Assembly: GCF_043575855.1 (NCBI RefSeq)
Contig: NZ_CP144375.1
Span: 5,518,001-5,582,000 of the forward strand
Direction of reading: 5' to 3'
Source of the DNA: Kutzneria buriramensis
GTDB taxonomy: Bacteria > Actinomycetota > Actinomycetes > Mycobacteriales > Pseudonocardiaceae
DNA: 64,000 nt
Shown here: in pieces, positions 34,221-42,982 of the stretch
Numbering within the stretch: the stretch's first letter is position 1
Layout of the letters: every line of letters begins with the position of its first letter
Notes under the pieces: model-generated
Told to the model about the DNA's origin: nothing
Database searches by the model: none
The model's input: the letters and a program-made list of their open reading frames with translations, nothing else
Translations under genes and position numbers: made by a program

Positions 34221-35204
34221 TCAGTTGACGGGGACGGCGGTCGCCTCGGGTTCGGCGTCGTCGGCGGCCCGGTCGGCCAGCCAGCGTTCAGCGTCGATGG
34301 CCGCGGCGCAACCGGAGCCGGCCGCGGTGATCGCCTGCCGATAGGTGTGGTCCACCAGGTCGCCGGCCGCGAACACGCCGTCGAGCTTGGTGTAGGTGGA
34401 CGGCGCGAGCACCCGCACGTAGCCGTCCTCGTCCAGGTCGACCTGGTCGGCGACCAGCGCGCTGCGCGGGTCGTGGCCGATGGCCATGAACAGGCCGGTG
34501 ACCGCCAGCTCCGACTCCTCGCCGGTGCGCGTGTCGCGGATCTTGGCGCCGGCCACCGTGGTGTCGCCGAGCACCTCGACGACCTCGGCGTTCAGCAGCC
34601 ACTTGATCTTGTCGTTGGCCCGGGCCCGCTCCAGCATGATCCGGGAGGCACGGAACTCCTCGCGCCGGTGGATGATCGTGACGCTGCGGGCGAAGCGGGT
34701 GAGGAAGGTGGCCTCCTCCATCGCCGAGTCGCCGCCGCCGACCACCGCGATGTCCTGGTCGCGGAAGAAGAAGCCGTCACAGGTCGCACAGGCCGACACG
34801 CCGCGGCCCAGCAGCTTCTGCTCGCCCGGCACGTCGAGGTAGCGGGCCGCCGCGCCCATCGCGAGGATCACCGCGCGGGCGGCGTGGCGGACGCCGTTCG
34901 CGGTGACGTACTTGATGTCGCCGGTCAGCTCGACCTGCTCCACGTCCTCGGTGCGCAGCTCGGCGCCGAACCGCTCGGCCTGCGCCCGCATCTGCTCCAT
35001 CAGCTCGGGGCCCATGATGCCGTCGCGGAACCCGGGGTAGTTCTCCACCTCGGTGGTGGTCATCAGGGCGCCGCCGAACTGGGTTCCCTCGAACACCAGC
35101 GGCTGCAACTGCGCCCTGGCCGCGTACACCGCCGCGGTGTAGCCCGCGGGGCCGGACCCGACGATGATCAGGTTCCGGACTTCTGATTCCGCCGCCACTG
35201 ACAC
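34221..35204 (-). CDS. trxB: Thioredoxin reductase
   Basis: NADPH- and FAD-dependent reductase (327 aa) that recycles thioredoxin. The FAD site is IVGSGPAGYTAAVYAAR, the redox pair is CATCDG, the NADPH site is VVGGGDSAMEEA, and the second FAD segment GVFAAGDLVDHTYRQAITAAGSGCAAA is complete. GTG start at 35204. A hairpin at 35276-35304 separates it from the sigM operon upstream. Confidence 0.98.
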   Translation of the reverse strand: MSVAAESEVRNLIIVGSGPAGYTAAVYAARAQLQPLVFEGTQFGGALMTTTEVENYPGFRDGIMGPELMEQMRAQAERFGAELRTEDVEQVELTGDIKYVTANGVRHAARAVILAMGAAARYLDVPGEQKLLGRGVSACATCDGFFFRDQDIAVVGGGDSAMEEATFLTRFARSVTIIHRREEFRASRIMLERARANDKIKWLLNAEVVEVLGDTTVAGAKIRDTRTGEESELAVTGLFMAIGHDPRSALVADQVDLDEDGYVRVLAPSTYTKLDGVFAAGDLVDHTYRQAITAAGSGCAAAIDAERWLADRAADDAEPEATAVPVN

Positions 35205-35275
35205 GACCTCCGTATCGCGTTCGCCAGACGTACCGTTGAACGCGATGGTAGGTGTCCGGCATTCCGCACCGGAGA

Positions 35276-35304
35276 GTGACGGCCGGCACCGGGCCGGCCG
35301 TCAC
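35276..35304 (-). terminator. Terminator between the anti-sigma gene and trxB
   Basis: Perfect 11-bp stem (35276-35286 with 35294-35304) with 7-nt loop, 10 nt beyond the anti-sigma stop. Confidence 0.6.
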
Positions 35305-35313
35305 CGCTGTCGA

Positions 35314-36171
35314 TCAGTGACCGATGGTGCTGTTGGCGACGGTGGCCGGATTCCCGGCGGCGCACTCGGCGCCGACGACCAGCAGCTGGTAGCGCACGGG
35401 CTTGCCGGTGGACAGCAGGAACATCTCGACGGGCCGCCCCTCGAGGGTGGCCGGCCGGCCGAAGATCGGCTTCGTGCCGGCGGGCTGGCCGTTGGCGGTC
35501 AGGCAGGCGTCGAGCTTGCCGGCGTCGGCGAACGGGCCGTAGTCGTGGAACCCGACCGCCTTGATGCCGGCCGCCGGCAGGTCGCCGTCGCGCAGCGTCA
35601 GCGGGCCGTTGTTCTGCGGGTCGGTCTGGACGCTGGACGAGGTGGTCGGCAGCGGGACCGCCTGCGGGATGCCGGCGGTGTTGTTGCCGGGCAGCACCAC
35701 GAACACCACGCCGGCGACGGCGGCAGCGGCCGTGATCAGGCCGCCGGCGATGCCGAGCCGGCGGTTGCGACGGCGACGGGCCTCGGCGAGGTCGACGACC
35801 GGCGCAGGGTGCTGGGCATAGGCCGGGGGCGCGGCGGCGGGCCGCAACGGCACCGGTGCGGACGGCATGGCGGCTGCGCCGGTGGCCTGCGGCGGCACAG
35901 GGGCTGCGGCGGCCTGGAACGGAGTCACCGGCGACACGGCACCGGCGCGAGCGGCAGCCTCCACTGCCAGGGCGGCGTCGATACGAGCCGCAACGTCGTC
36001 GGGCATCCGCATCGGCGGCAGGGCGGCGAGCTCCGCCTGCGTCGTGTCGAGGGCGGACAGCACCGCGTGCGCGTCGGCGTCCAGGGCGGTCCGGTCGCCG
36101 CCGTCCGCGTGCAGGTCGGCGAGCAGGTCAACGGACCACGGCTGCCCGCCGTGGGGCGAATCCCCGTTCAT
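35314..36171 (-). CDS. Anti-sigma factor-like membrane protein (RsmA position)
   Basis: Protein of 285 aa: an N-terminal cytoplasmic region with a short helical stretch (VDLLADLHADGGDRTALDADAHAVLSALD) and a Pro/Ala linker, one membrane helix (about 147-169) and an extracellular domain of about 115 residues with two cysteines. It overlaps sigM by 4 nt and sits where mycobacteria encode the SigM anti-sigma factor, so it should bind SigM and hold it at the membrane. I see no zinc HxxxCxxC motif. Function is assigned by context. Confidence 0.75.
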   Translation of the reverse strand: MNGDSPHGGQPWSVDLLADLHADGGDRTALDADAHAVLSALDTTQAELAALPPMRMPDDVAARIDAALAVEAAARAGAVSPVTPFQAAAAPVPPQATGAAAMPSAPVPLRPAAAPPAYAQHPAPVVDLAEARRRRNRRLGIAGGLITAAAAVAGVVFVVLPGNNTAGIPQAVPLPTTSSSVQTDPQNNGPLTLRDGDLPAAGIKAVGFHDYGPFADAGKLDACLTANGQPAGTKPIFGRPATLEGRPVEMFLLSTGKPVRYQLLVVGAECAAGNPATVANSTIGH

Positions 36172-36785
36172 CGGCCCTCCCTGAGGCGTTGCGGATGCGA
36201 ACCCGGTGCACTACCTGGGACGTTCGCATCTGCACTTGGGTTCCGCAGGTGCCCGAGAAGTTTCGCCAGCTTCGTACGACCGCGGGCGCAGCGGCTCTTC
36301 ACGGTGCCCTCGGCGATGCCCAGCATCTTGGCGGTCTCCGCCACCGAGTATCCCTCGACGTCGACCAGCACGATCGGCACGCGCTGCTCGGCGGGCAGCT
36401 CGTGCAGCGCGTCCTGGACGACCATCCGGGTCTGGAGCTCGGCCACGGCGTCGCGGGGCACGGACGGCTCCTGCCCGCCGGCCTCCGGCAGCGGCACGGT
36501 CGGCCGGGCCTGACGTCGCCGGATCCGGTCCAGGCAGGCGTTCACCACGATGCGGTGCAGCCAGGTGGTCACCTGCGATTCGGCCCGGAACGAGCCGGCC
36601 GCCCGGAACGCGGAGATGAAGGCCTCTTGGAGCGCGTCAGCCGCCTCGTCGGGATCGCGAAGGGTGCGAACGGCCACCGCCCACATCCGGTCCCGATGTC
36701 GCCTGACCAGCTCCCCGAACGCGTGCGGATCGCCGGCGGCATGAGCCGCTATCAGGTCGGCGTCCGAGCTGGCGGCTGCGGTCAC
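36168..36785 (-). CDS. sigM: ECF RNA polymerase sigma factor SigM
   Basis: Extracytoplasmic-function sigma factor of 205 aa. Region 2 includes FGELVRRHRDRMWAVAVRTLRDPDEAADALQEAFISAFRAAGSF with the -10 recognition segment SQVTTWLHRIVVNACLDRIRR. Region 4 is LHELPAEQRVPIVLVDVEGYSVAETAKMLGIAEGTVKSRCARGRTKLAKLL. Coupled to the anti-sigma gene (4-nt overlap) and downstream of the murJ group, next to trxB, as for SigM of mycobacteria and Streptomyces. Confidence 0.93.
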   Translation of the reverse strand: MTAAASSDADLIAAHAAGDPHAFGELVRRHRDRMWAVAVRTLRDPDEAADALQEAFISAFRAAGSFRAESQVTTWLHRIVVNACLDRIRRRQARPTVPLPEAGGQEPSVPRDAVAELQTRMVVQDALHELPAEQRVPIVLVDVEGYSVAETAKMLGIAEGTVKSRCARGRTKLAKLLGHLRNPSADANVPGSAPGSHPQRLREGR

Positions 36786-36839
36786 CCGCTGAGGATATCG
36801 GTACTGCTTCCGGGCCTCTTGACGCGGCCGATCGGGTGA

Positions 36840-38411
36840 TCAACGACCGCCGATGAACTTGATCTCGGCGATCTGCGACGCCCACAGCTTGCCGCTGGGG
36901 CTCATGCTGGTGATCCACACCACGATGCGCTGGCCCGGCGCGGTCATCTTGACCGGGATGGTGGTGTCGCCGGCGGCCAGCGTGGCGCTGCCGACGACCA
37001 GCGTCTGCTGGAGCTGCGGCTGGTCGCTGGCGGCGGTGCGGATCTCCACCTTGGTGCCGGCGCTCGGCGAGGTGATCACGACCTGGGCCAGCTTCACCGG
37101 CTGGGCGAAGGTCGCCATCAGGCCGATGCCGGGCTTGAGCGCCGGGAAGTTGGACAGGTACTTGTCGGTCCGCCACGAGGTGTTCGGGTCGCCGTCGATG
37201 GCCAGCCCGCCCTTGTTGGGGCTGTCCGGGTCGCTGGCCACGTTGAACACGCTGATGCTGGCCGGCGCGACCGGTCCGGTCGTCGGCGTCGGCGCGTTGT
37301 TGATGGACTGCTTGGTCTCGGTGGTCGGCACCACCTGGCTGATCACCAGCGGCGGGCCGCTGTCGCCCTTGGTGTTGTTCTCGTTGAAGAAGCCGACCAC
37401 CTGCATGGCGATCCAGCCCAGCACCAACAGCGTGGCCACGGCCAGCGCGGTGACGCCGATGGCCAGCTTGCGGGTGCGGGTCTTGTCCTTGACCGGGCGC
37501 TGCGTCGTCCAGACGACGTTGTCCTCGGGCTCCTGCTCGGTGACCACCGGGATCAGCCCGGTCTCGGCCTCCGCCTCGGCGATCTCGTCGAGCACCTGGA
37601 GGATCGCGGCGCCGGTGCGGATGCCGCCGACGCTGGTGTCCTCCAGGCTGCGCACGGCCACCGCGGACAGCGCGTGCGGGACCATCGGGTGCAGGCTGCG
37701 GGGGGCGACCACGCTGCCGTTGGGGCCGATCGGCGCGACCGGCAGCCCCTGCGGCCCGCCGGGCAGCGCCCAGCGGCCGGTCAGCAGCAGGTACAGGATC
37801 GCGCCGAGCCCCTTGACGTCGTCACGGGAGGAGGCCTCCGCGCGCGGGCCCGGGAAGGCCAGCCGCAGCTGCCCCTCGGGCGTCACACGGATGCGCTGGG
37901 GGTGCTCGGTGCCCAGCACCAGGCCGGCGTGGTGCGCGCCCTCGACGGCGGCGGCCAGCGGCTCCAGGAGGCGGGACGCGGTGGCGGCCGGCAGCGGGCC
38001 GTCGGCGATCAGGTCGATCAGGTCGGTGCCGTTGGTCCACTCGGCGACGACGATGCCGAGGACGTGCTCCCGCGGCGCGATGCCGTTGCCGGGGCTGAGC
38101 ACGTCGAGGATGCGGGACACGCCGGGGTGCGCGTAGCTGGCGCCGTGCATGGCGCGTTCCAGCGTGCGTCGAACCCTTGCGGCCGCGTGCGCGTCACCCT
38201 GGTTACCGAGCAACACCGTCAGGGCCACGTCGCGGCCGAGCTGACCGTCGCGGGCCCGCCACATCTGGGCGTTGCAGCGCCCGTCGGTGCCGGAGTAGCT
38301 GAGCAGCCGGTACCGTCCGTCGCCGACCATGCCCCCCGGTTGGAGGGCAGGGCTGGGCGGCCCGGCAGTGCCTCTGCCGGGCGGGGCCATCTCGGTCGGC
38401 CAGGTGCTCAC
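36840..38411 (-). CDS. Membrane pseudokinase with C-terminal discoidin-like domain (MurJ partner)
   Basis: 523-aa protein. The first 300 residues have a protein-kinase fold without catalysis: the VAIK lysine is replaced (DVALTV), there is no HRD motif (GLVLGTEHPQRIRV at that place) and DFG is absent (LAFPGPR). One membrane helix (about 316-340) leads to an extracellular domain (about 390-523) with DGDPNTSWRTDKY, typical of discoidin-like folds. In M. tuberculosis the same domains are fused to the C-terminus of MviN/MurJ, where PknB phosphorylation recruits FhaA. Here the gene is separate, 69 bp after murJ. Confidence 0.88.
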   Translation of the reverse strand: MSTWPTEMAPPGRGTAGPPSPALQPGGMVGDGRYRLLSYSGTDGRCNAQMWRARDGQLGRDVALTVLLGNQGDAHAAARVRRTLERAMHGASYAHPGVSRILDVLSPGNGIAPREHVLGIVVAEWTNGTDLIDLIADGPLPAATASRLLEPLAAAVEGAHHAGLVLGTEHPQRIRVTPEGQLRLAFPGPRAEASSRDDVKGLGAILYLLLTGRWALPGGPQGLPVAPIGPNGSVVAPRSLHPMVPHALSAVAVRSLEDTSVGGIRTGAAILQVLDEIAEAEAETGLIPVVTEQEPEDNVVWTTQRPVKDKTRTRKLAIGVTALAVATLLVLGWIAMQVVGFFNENNTKGDSGPPLVISQVVPTTETKQSINNAPTPTTGPVAPASISVFNVASDPDSPNKGGLAIDGDPNTSWRTDKYLSNFPALKPGIGLMATFAQPVKLAQVVITSPSAGTKVEIRTAASDQPQLQQTLVVGSATLAAGDTTIPVKMTAPGQRIVVWITSMSPSGKLWASQIAEIKFIGGR

Positions 38412-38480
38412 CGCGTGCTCTCCCGTCCCGCTCGGGGTCGAGGGTACGTGAAACAGGTCGGTCGGGCTGTGGGTGAACCC

Positions 38481-40139
38481 TCAGGTCCGCCGCACGAATC
38501 GGGTGATTCGGCTCAGCGCCGGCTGGAGCTCGTGCACTCTGAGCAACGTCATCATGCCGAACGCGCAGGCCAGGCCGAGCAGGCCGCCACCGAGCAGGGT
38601 CACCCAGGCTCCGCCCGCCCGGTGGATACCCCCGGGAATGTAGTGGGTAACCAGCAGGACCACGGCCAGCGCGGCGGCCGCGCCCCACACGGAGCTGACG
38701 CCGGTCTTGACGTAGGTCCGCACCACGCGGCGGCTGCCGAGCTTGCCGAACCGGCGGCGCAGCCAGATCTCCCCCATCAGCATGCCCACCGCGTAGGTGA
38801 GGCCGTTCACGCAGGCGATGCCGTAGACCACGTCCTGCGCGGGCAGCACCAGCGGGCAGGCGAAGGTCAGCGGGACCTGGAAGATCACCATGAACAGGCG
38901 CAGCACGGTCGGCGTGCGCGAGTCGTTGAACGCGTAGAACACCCTCAGCTGCAACAGCGTGACGGCGTAGGGCAGCAGCAGGAAGGCCGACGCCGTCACG
39001 CCTAAGCCCAGCTCGAACGCGCCCGCGGCCTCCGAGGACTTGAGCGAGAACAGCGCGACGCCCATGGCCGGGCCGAGGACCGTCATCAGGGCGCTGATCG
39101 GCACCAGCATCACGGCGGTCAGCCGGCTGCCTTGGGACAGGTAGTCCAGCACGCCGGGCACGTCGCCCTCGGCGGCCGCCTGGCTCATCTTCGGCATGAT
39201 CGCGGTGAGCAGCGACACCCCCAGCACGCCGTAGGGCACCTGGAGCAGGTTCCAGGACTGGAGGTAGATCGACAGGCCGCCGCCGGCCGCGCCGGTGGCC
39301 ACGCGGGTGGTCGCCCACACCGTCACCTGGCTGACCAGAACGTAGCCGAAGGCCCACCCCATCAGGCCGCCGAACTGGCCGATCCGCTTGTCCCAGCCCC
39401 ACCGCCAGCGCAGCTTGAAGCCGCTGCGCAGCAGCGCCGGCACCAGCACCACAGCCTGCGCGGCCACGCCCAGCGTGCTGCCGATGCCCAGCACCAGGAA
39501 CTTGGCGTCGGTGAAGTGGAACGGGTTCAGGTCCCGGTCGCCGGGCACGATCACGTACGCCGCCAGCGTGCCGAACATGATCACGTTGTTGGCCACCGGC
39601 GCCCAGGCCGGCGCCTTGAAGATGTTCTGCGCGTTGAGGATGGCGCTGAACAGGGCGCTGATTCCGTAGAACAGGATCTCCGGCAGCACCAGGTAGCCGA
39701 AGGCGGTGACCACCTCGGGCCGGGACTGGCCGGTCGAGCTGTCGACGAACACGCTGGTCAGCAGCGGCGCGCAGGCCACCGCGAGCACGGTGACCGCGAG
39801 CAGCATGACGGTGCCCATGGTGACCAGGCGCTGGGTGTAGGCGACGCCCCTGTCCTCGTCGTCGTGCCGGGCCTTGATCAGCACCGGGATCATCACGCTG
39901 GTCAGCACGTTGCCGACGAACAGCTCGTAGATCATGTTCGGGAAGTTGTTGGCCGCGTTGTAGGCGTCCTGGGTCGCGGTGATGCCCAGTAGCACGGTCA
40001 GCGCCAGCCGCCAGCCGAAGCCGGTCACCCGGCTGATCAGCGTGGCGATGGCCATCGAGCCGCTCGCCTTGGCCAGCGATGGACTTTCTTCGCCCTGCAG
40101 GTCAGCGGCTCTGATGATGATCGTCGCCGGCTCGCTCAC
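38481..40139 (-). CDS. murJ: Lipid II flippase MurJ (MviN)
   Basis: MOP-superfamily flippase (552 aa, about 14 membrane helices) that moves lipid II across the membrane. Family segments are present: ASGSMAIATLISRVTGFGWRLALT, DAYNAANNFPNMIYELFVGNVLTSVMIPV and VPYGVLGVSLLTAIMPKMS. GTG 40139 overlaps the DUF6049 stop by 4 nt, giving VSEPATIIIRAADLQ; the longer open frame upstream is antisense-like. Ends without the pseudokinase extension found in mycobacteria. Member of the mutT / DUF6049 / murJ / pseudokinase group. Confidence 0.96.
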   Translation of the reverse strand: MSEPATIIIRAADLQGEESPSLAKASGSMAIATLISRVTGFGWRLALTVLLGITATQDAYNAANNFPNMIYELFVGNVLTSVMIPVLIKARHDDEDRGVAYTQRLVTMGTVMLLAVTVLAVACAPLLTSVFVDSSTGQSRPEVVTAFGYLVLPEILFYGISALFSAILNAQNIFKAPAWAPVANNVIMFGTLAAYVIVPGDRDLNPFHFTDAKFLVLGIGSTLGVAAQAVVLVPALLRSGFKLRWRWGWDKRIGQFGGLMGWAFGYVLVSQVTVWATTRVATGAAGGGLSIYLQSWNLLQVPYGVLGVSLLTAIMPKMSQAAAEGDVPGVLDYLSQGSRLTAVMLVPISALMTVLGPAMGVALFSLKSSEAAGAFELGLGVTASAFLLLPYAVTLLQLRVFYAFNDSRTPTVLRLFMVIFQVPLTFACPLVLPAQDVVYGIACVNGLTYAVGMLMGEIWLRRRFGKLGSRRVVRTYVKTGVSSVWGAAAALAVVLLVTHYIPGGIHRAGGAWVTLLGGGLLGLACAFGMMTLLRVHELQPALSRITRFVRRT

Positions 40140-42364
40140 CTGTCGTTCGACCTCTCGTCGCCGGGCACGCCGGCGGTCAGCTTCTCCGGGACCGGCGTGT
40201 GCATCGGCTCGGTGACCTCGGCGTCGGTCTCGGCCGGCGGCTCGGTGCGCCGCTTGCGGGCGGCGGCGATCCGGCGGTAGATCCGCCGCCCGGACAGCGC
40301 GAACAGCACGAACGCGGCCAGCCCGGTGATGATCAGGTTGACCGTGCCGAACGCGGTGGAGGTCAGGTCGATCCGGGCCGGACTGCCCAGCTCCGTGGCG
40401 CCGGAGGTGGTGGCCAGCGACACCACCACGGTGAAGCGGCCGCTGCGCGCCACGTTGGCGTTGATCTGGAGGTCGCGGGGCAGGCCGGCGGGGATCCACT
40501 GGTACGACGGCGCGGCGGTGATGCCGTTCAGCGGCTGGAGCTTCACGCCGACCTTCACCCGCACCTGCAGGCGGTTGTAGACGGTCACGAGCAGCGGGCT
40601 GTCCTGGGACGCCAGCGTGATCGGGCTCTTCGGCTCCATGATGCCGACCTGGCTCTGGAGGTCGCGGAGCATCGCGTCCGGCGCAGCCAGCGCCAGGGCC
40701 GCGGCGGCGTCGTTGCCGCGCCAGGCGCCGGAGCCGGCGCGCAGCAGCGCGTCGAAGGTGGGAGCCATCACCTGGTCGGGGGTGACCGTGGAGGCCGGCT
40801 CCTGGTCCATCGAGTTGTACAGGTCCCAGGCGTGCGTGTTGGCCTGGGCGACGTTGCCCGCGGCGGTCGGCGACAGCTCGGTGGCCTGTTCGCCGTAGCC
40901 GGGGGCGACCTTCGAGGTCGGCGTGGGGCCGGACGCCAGCGCGGCCAGCGCGGTCGGCGCGAGGTACAGCTGGTCGGCGAGCGTCTGGACGCCGTTGAGC
41001 AGGGTTGCGGCGTCCGCCGGCGAGGCCGTCCACACGTGCGGCGGGGCGATCACGATCGGCAGCGACGAGCCGGCGTGCAGCTGGAGCGCGCTCAGGGCGG
41101 CCGTCGGGCCGGCGGCCAGCGCGGACGTGACCAGGTCGTCGACCCGGATCACGCGCGGGCCCTTGTCGCCGAGCTGCACCGGGTCGGTGCCGGGCACGGT
41201 GGCGGCCGACAGCAGCACGCTGCTCACCTTGGCCCCGGACAACAGGCTGGTGTCCAGAGTCTTCTTCGAGTTGTCGGTGAACGCGGCCAGCGTCTTCGGG
41301 TCCAGCTGACCGTCGATCGGCCAGGTCATGCCGCTCAACGGGGCGACGCCGAGCGCGGTCTTCAGCTCGTTGTTGACCAGTGCGTACTGCACGAGCGAGG
41401 TGGCGCCGGCGCGGGCCAGCGCGTTCAGGTCAGCGTCGGCGCCGGGCAGCGCGAACACGCAGCGGCCGGGCACGTCCCCCTTGAGCCGGTCCAGCCACGC
41501 GTGCGCGTAGGACTGCCCCTTGCCGGCCACCAGGCCGGCCGGGGTCTGCACGCGGTAGCCGGCGGACATCGACTGGAGGGTGGCGACCAGGTCGGGGTCG
41601 ATGGCCAGGCAGATCGCCTGGGTCAGCCCGGGCGGGGCCTGCTCGTACGCGGCGAGCAGGTTGGTCAGCCGACCGGTGGGGGCCAGCGAATCGGCCAGGT
41701 CGTCGTCGGCGAGCACGGCGTTGCCGGCGGTGTCGGCGGTGACCAGGTGCGGTCGGTCGGCCAGCGGCCACAGCACGGTGGTCTTGGCCGGCGTCTGTGG
41801 CTTCTGCTGCTCGCCGCCGCCGGGCACCGACAGCACGGGCAGCAGGGTGGTGGCCTCGCCGATCTTGGCCGTGCCGCCGAAGTCGGGCACGCCGTTGACG
41901 TTGACCATCAGCGGGTACACGCCGGGCTGGTCGACCTCGAGGCTGTTGTTGCTGACCGCGTGCAGCGTGACGGCGATGGTGAAGTTCACCTGCTGGCCGG
42001 GGGCCAGCGAGGGCGCGGCCGGCTGGAACTCGCTGAACTTCACGCCGGTCTGCGGCTTGGACAGCGCAGTGCGCAGGCCGTTCTCGTCCAGCCGGTCGCC
42101 GCGCTCCAGGCGGATCTGGGCGTTGGACACCCGCCGGTCGCCGACGTTGGCCAGCGTGCCGGTGACCTGGACGGTGTCCGGCTGGGTCGAGGTGACCGGC
42201 TCCGGTGTGACCTGGGTGATGCTGATCTTGATGCGGTTCTGCTGGTCGGACTCCTGTGCGGTGGCGCTCGACGGGGTGACGGTCAGCGCGGCGACGCCCG
42301 CCGCCGCCACGACGGCCAGCAGCTTTTTGCCCGTGCTCCATGGTGAGCTCGCAAGCTCGCTCAC
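40136..42364 (-). CDS. DUF6049 family exported membrane protein
   Basis: 742-aa protein with an N-terminal signal segment (KKLLAVVAAAGVAALTVTPSSATAQE), a large extracellular region (about 40-660) with a beta-sandwich near 45-150 (DTVQVTGTLANVGDRRVSNAQIRLERGDRL), and one C-terminal membrane helix (about 680-700) followed by a basic tail. The position between mutT and murJ equals Rv3909. Function unknown; coupling to murJ by a 4-nt overlap suggests an envelope role. GTG 42364 overlaps the mutT stop by 4 nt. Confidence 0.9.
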   Translation of the reverse strand: MSELASSPWSTGKKLLAVVAAAGVAALTVTPSSATAQESDQQNRIKISITQVTPEPVTSTQPDTVQVTGTLANVGDRRVSNAQIRLERGDRLDENGLRTALSKPQTGVKFSEFQPAAPSLAPGQQVNFTIAVTLHAVSNNSLEVDQPGVYPLMVNVNGVPDFGGTAKIGEATTLLPVLSVPGGGEQQKPQTPAKTTVLWPLADRPHLVTADTAGNAVLADDDLADSLAPTGRLTNLLAAYEQAPPGLTQAICLAIDPDLVATLQSMSAGYRVQTPAGLVAGKGQSYAHAWLDRLKGDVPGRCVFALPGADADLNALARAGATSLVQYALVNNELKTALGVAPLSGMTWPIDGQLDPKTLAAFTDNSKKTLDTSLLSGAKVSSVLLSAATVPGTDPVQLGDKGPRVIRVDDLVTSALAAGPTAALSALQLHAGSSLPIVIAPPHVWTASPADAATLLNGVQTLADQLYLAPTALAALASGPTPTSKVAPGYGEQATELSPTAAGNVAQANTHAWDLYNSMDQEPASTVTPDQVMAPTFDALLRAGSGAWRGNDAAAALALAAPDAMLRDLQSQVGIMEPKSPITLASQDSPLLVTVYNRLQVRVKVGVKLQPLNGITAAPSYQWIPAGLPRDLQINANVARSGRFTVVVSLATTSGATELGSPARIDLTSTAFGTVNLIITGLAAFVLFALSGRRIYRRIAAARKRRTEPPAETDAEVTEPMHTPVPEKLTAGVPGDERSNDR

Positions 42365-42891
42365 GCCGACCCCGTCCCGGAACGCCCGCTGGCGGCCGAC
42401 CCGTCGGAGAGCAGGTCGAGCGCCAACCGCACCAGGCGGCGCTCGTCGGCGTAGGCAAGCAGATCGTCCAGCTCGCCCAGCGGCACCCATGCCACCTCGG
42501 TGACCTCCACGTCCTCGTCTGAGAGTTCTCCGCCCACCGCTTCGAGCAGGAAGTGGTGGACCGTCTTGTGCACCCGCCGGTCCTCGGCCACGAACCAGTA
42601 GTCGATCGTGCCGAGCGTCCGCAGCACCTTGCTGTCGATGCCGGTCTCCTCGCTGACCTCCCGGATGGCGGTCTGCTCGGAGGTCTCCCCGGCCTCGATG
42701 TGTCCCTTCGGCAGCGACCACAGCAGCCGGCCGCGCCGGTCGAGCCGGCCAATGATCGCAGCGTGGCCGTGTGTCTCGTCCAGCACCAGCCCGCCGGCCG
42801 AGGTCTCGTCGACGGTCCGCAGCCGCCGACCCCGGCGCCGGTTGCGGCGCCCCGGCTTGGTTCCGCCGGAACGACCGGTCGACGGGGACAT
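42361..42891 (-). CDS. NUDIX hydrolase (MutT4-like)
   Basis: 176-aa pyrophosphohydrolase with a complete Nudix box at about 63-85: GHIEAGETSEQTAIREVSEETGI. A basic N-terminus of about 25 residues (RRNRRRGRRLR) precedes the domain. Substrate not predictable; Rv3908 in the same place is called MutT4. It is the first gene of the leftward murJ group and is divergent from pcnA. Confidence 0.93.
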   Translation of the reverse strand: MSPSTGRSGGTKPGRRNRRRGRRLRTVDETSAGGLVLDETHGHAAIIGRLDRRGRLLWSLPKGHIEAGETSEQTAIREVSEETGIDSKVLRTLGTIDYWFVAEDRRVHKTVHHFLLEAVGGELSDEDVEVTEVAWVPLGELDDLLAYADERRLVRLALDLLSDGSAASGRSGTGSA

Positions 42892-42982
42892 GCACGCGAT
42901 GGTAGTGGTGAGCCGCGTGTGCTGGCCGTTGCAGGGCGATCGCGCTCCGACACCGGGCCCGCTACCGATACGCTGCCTTGCC

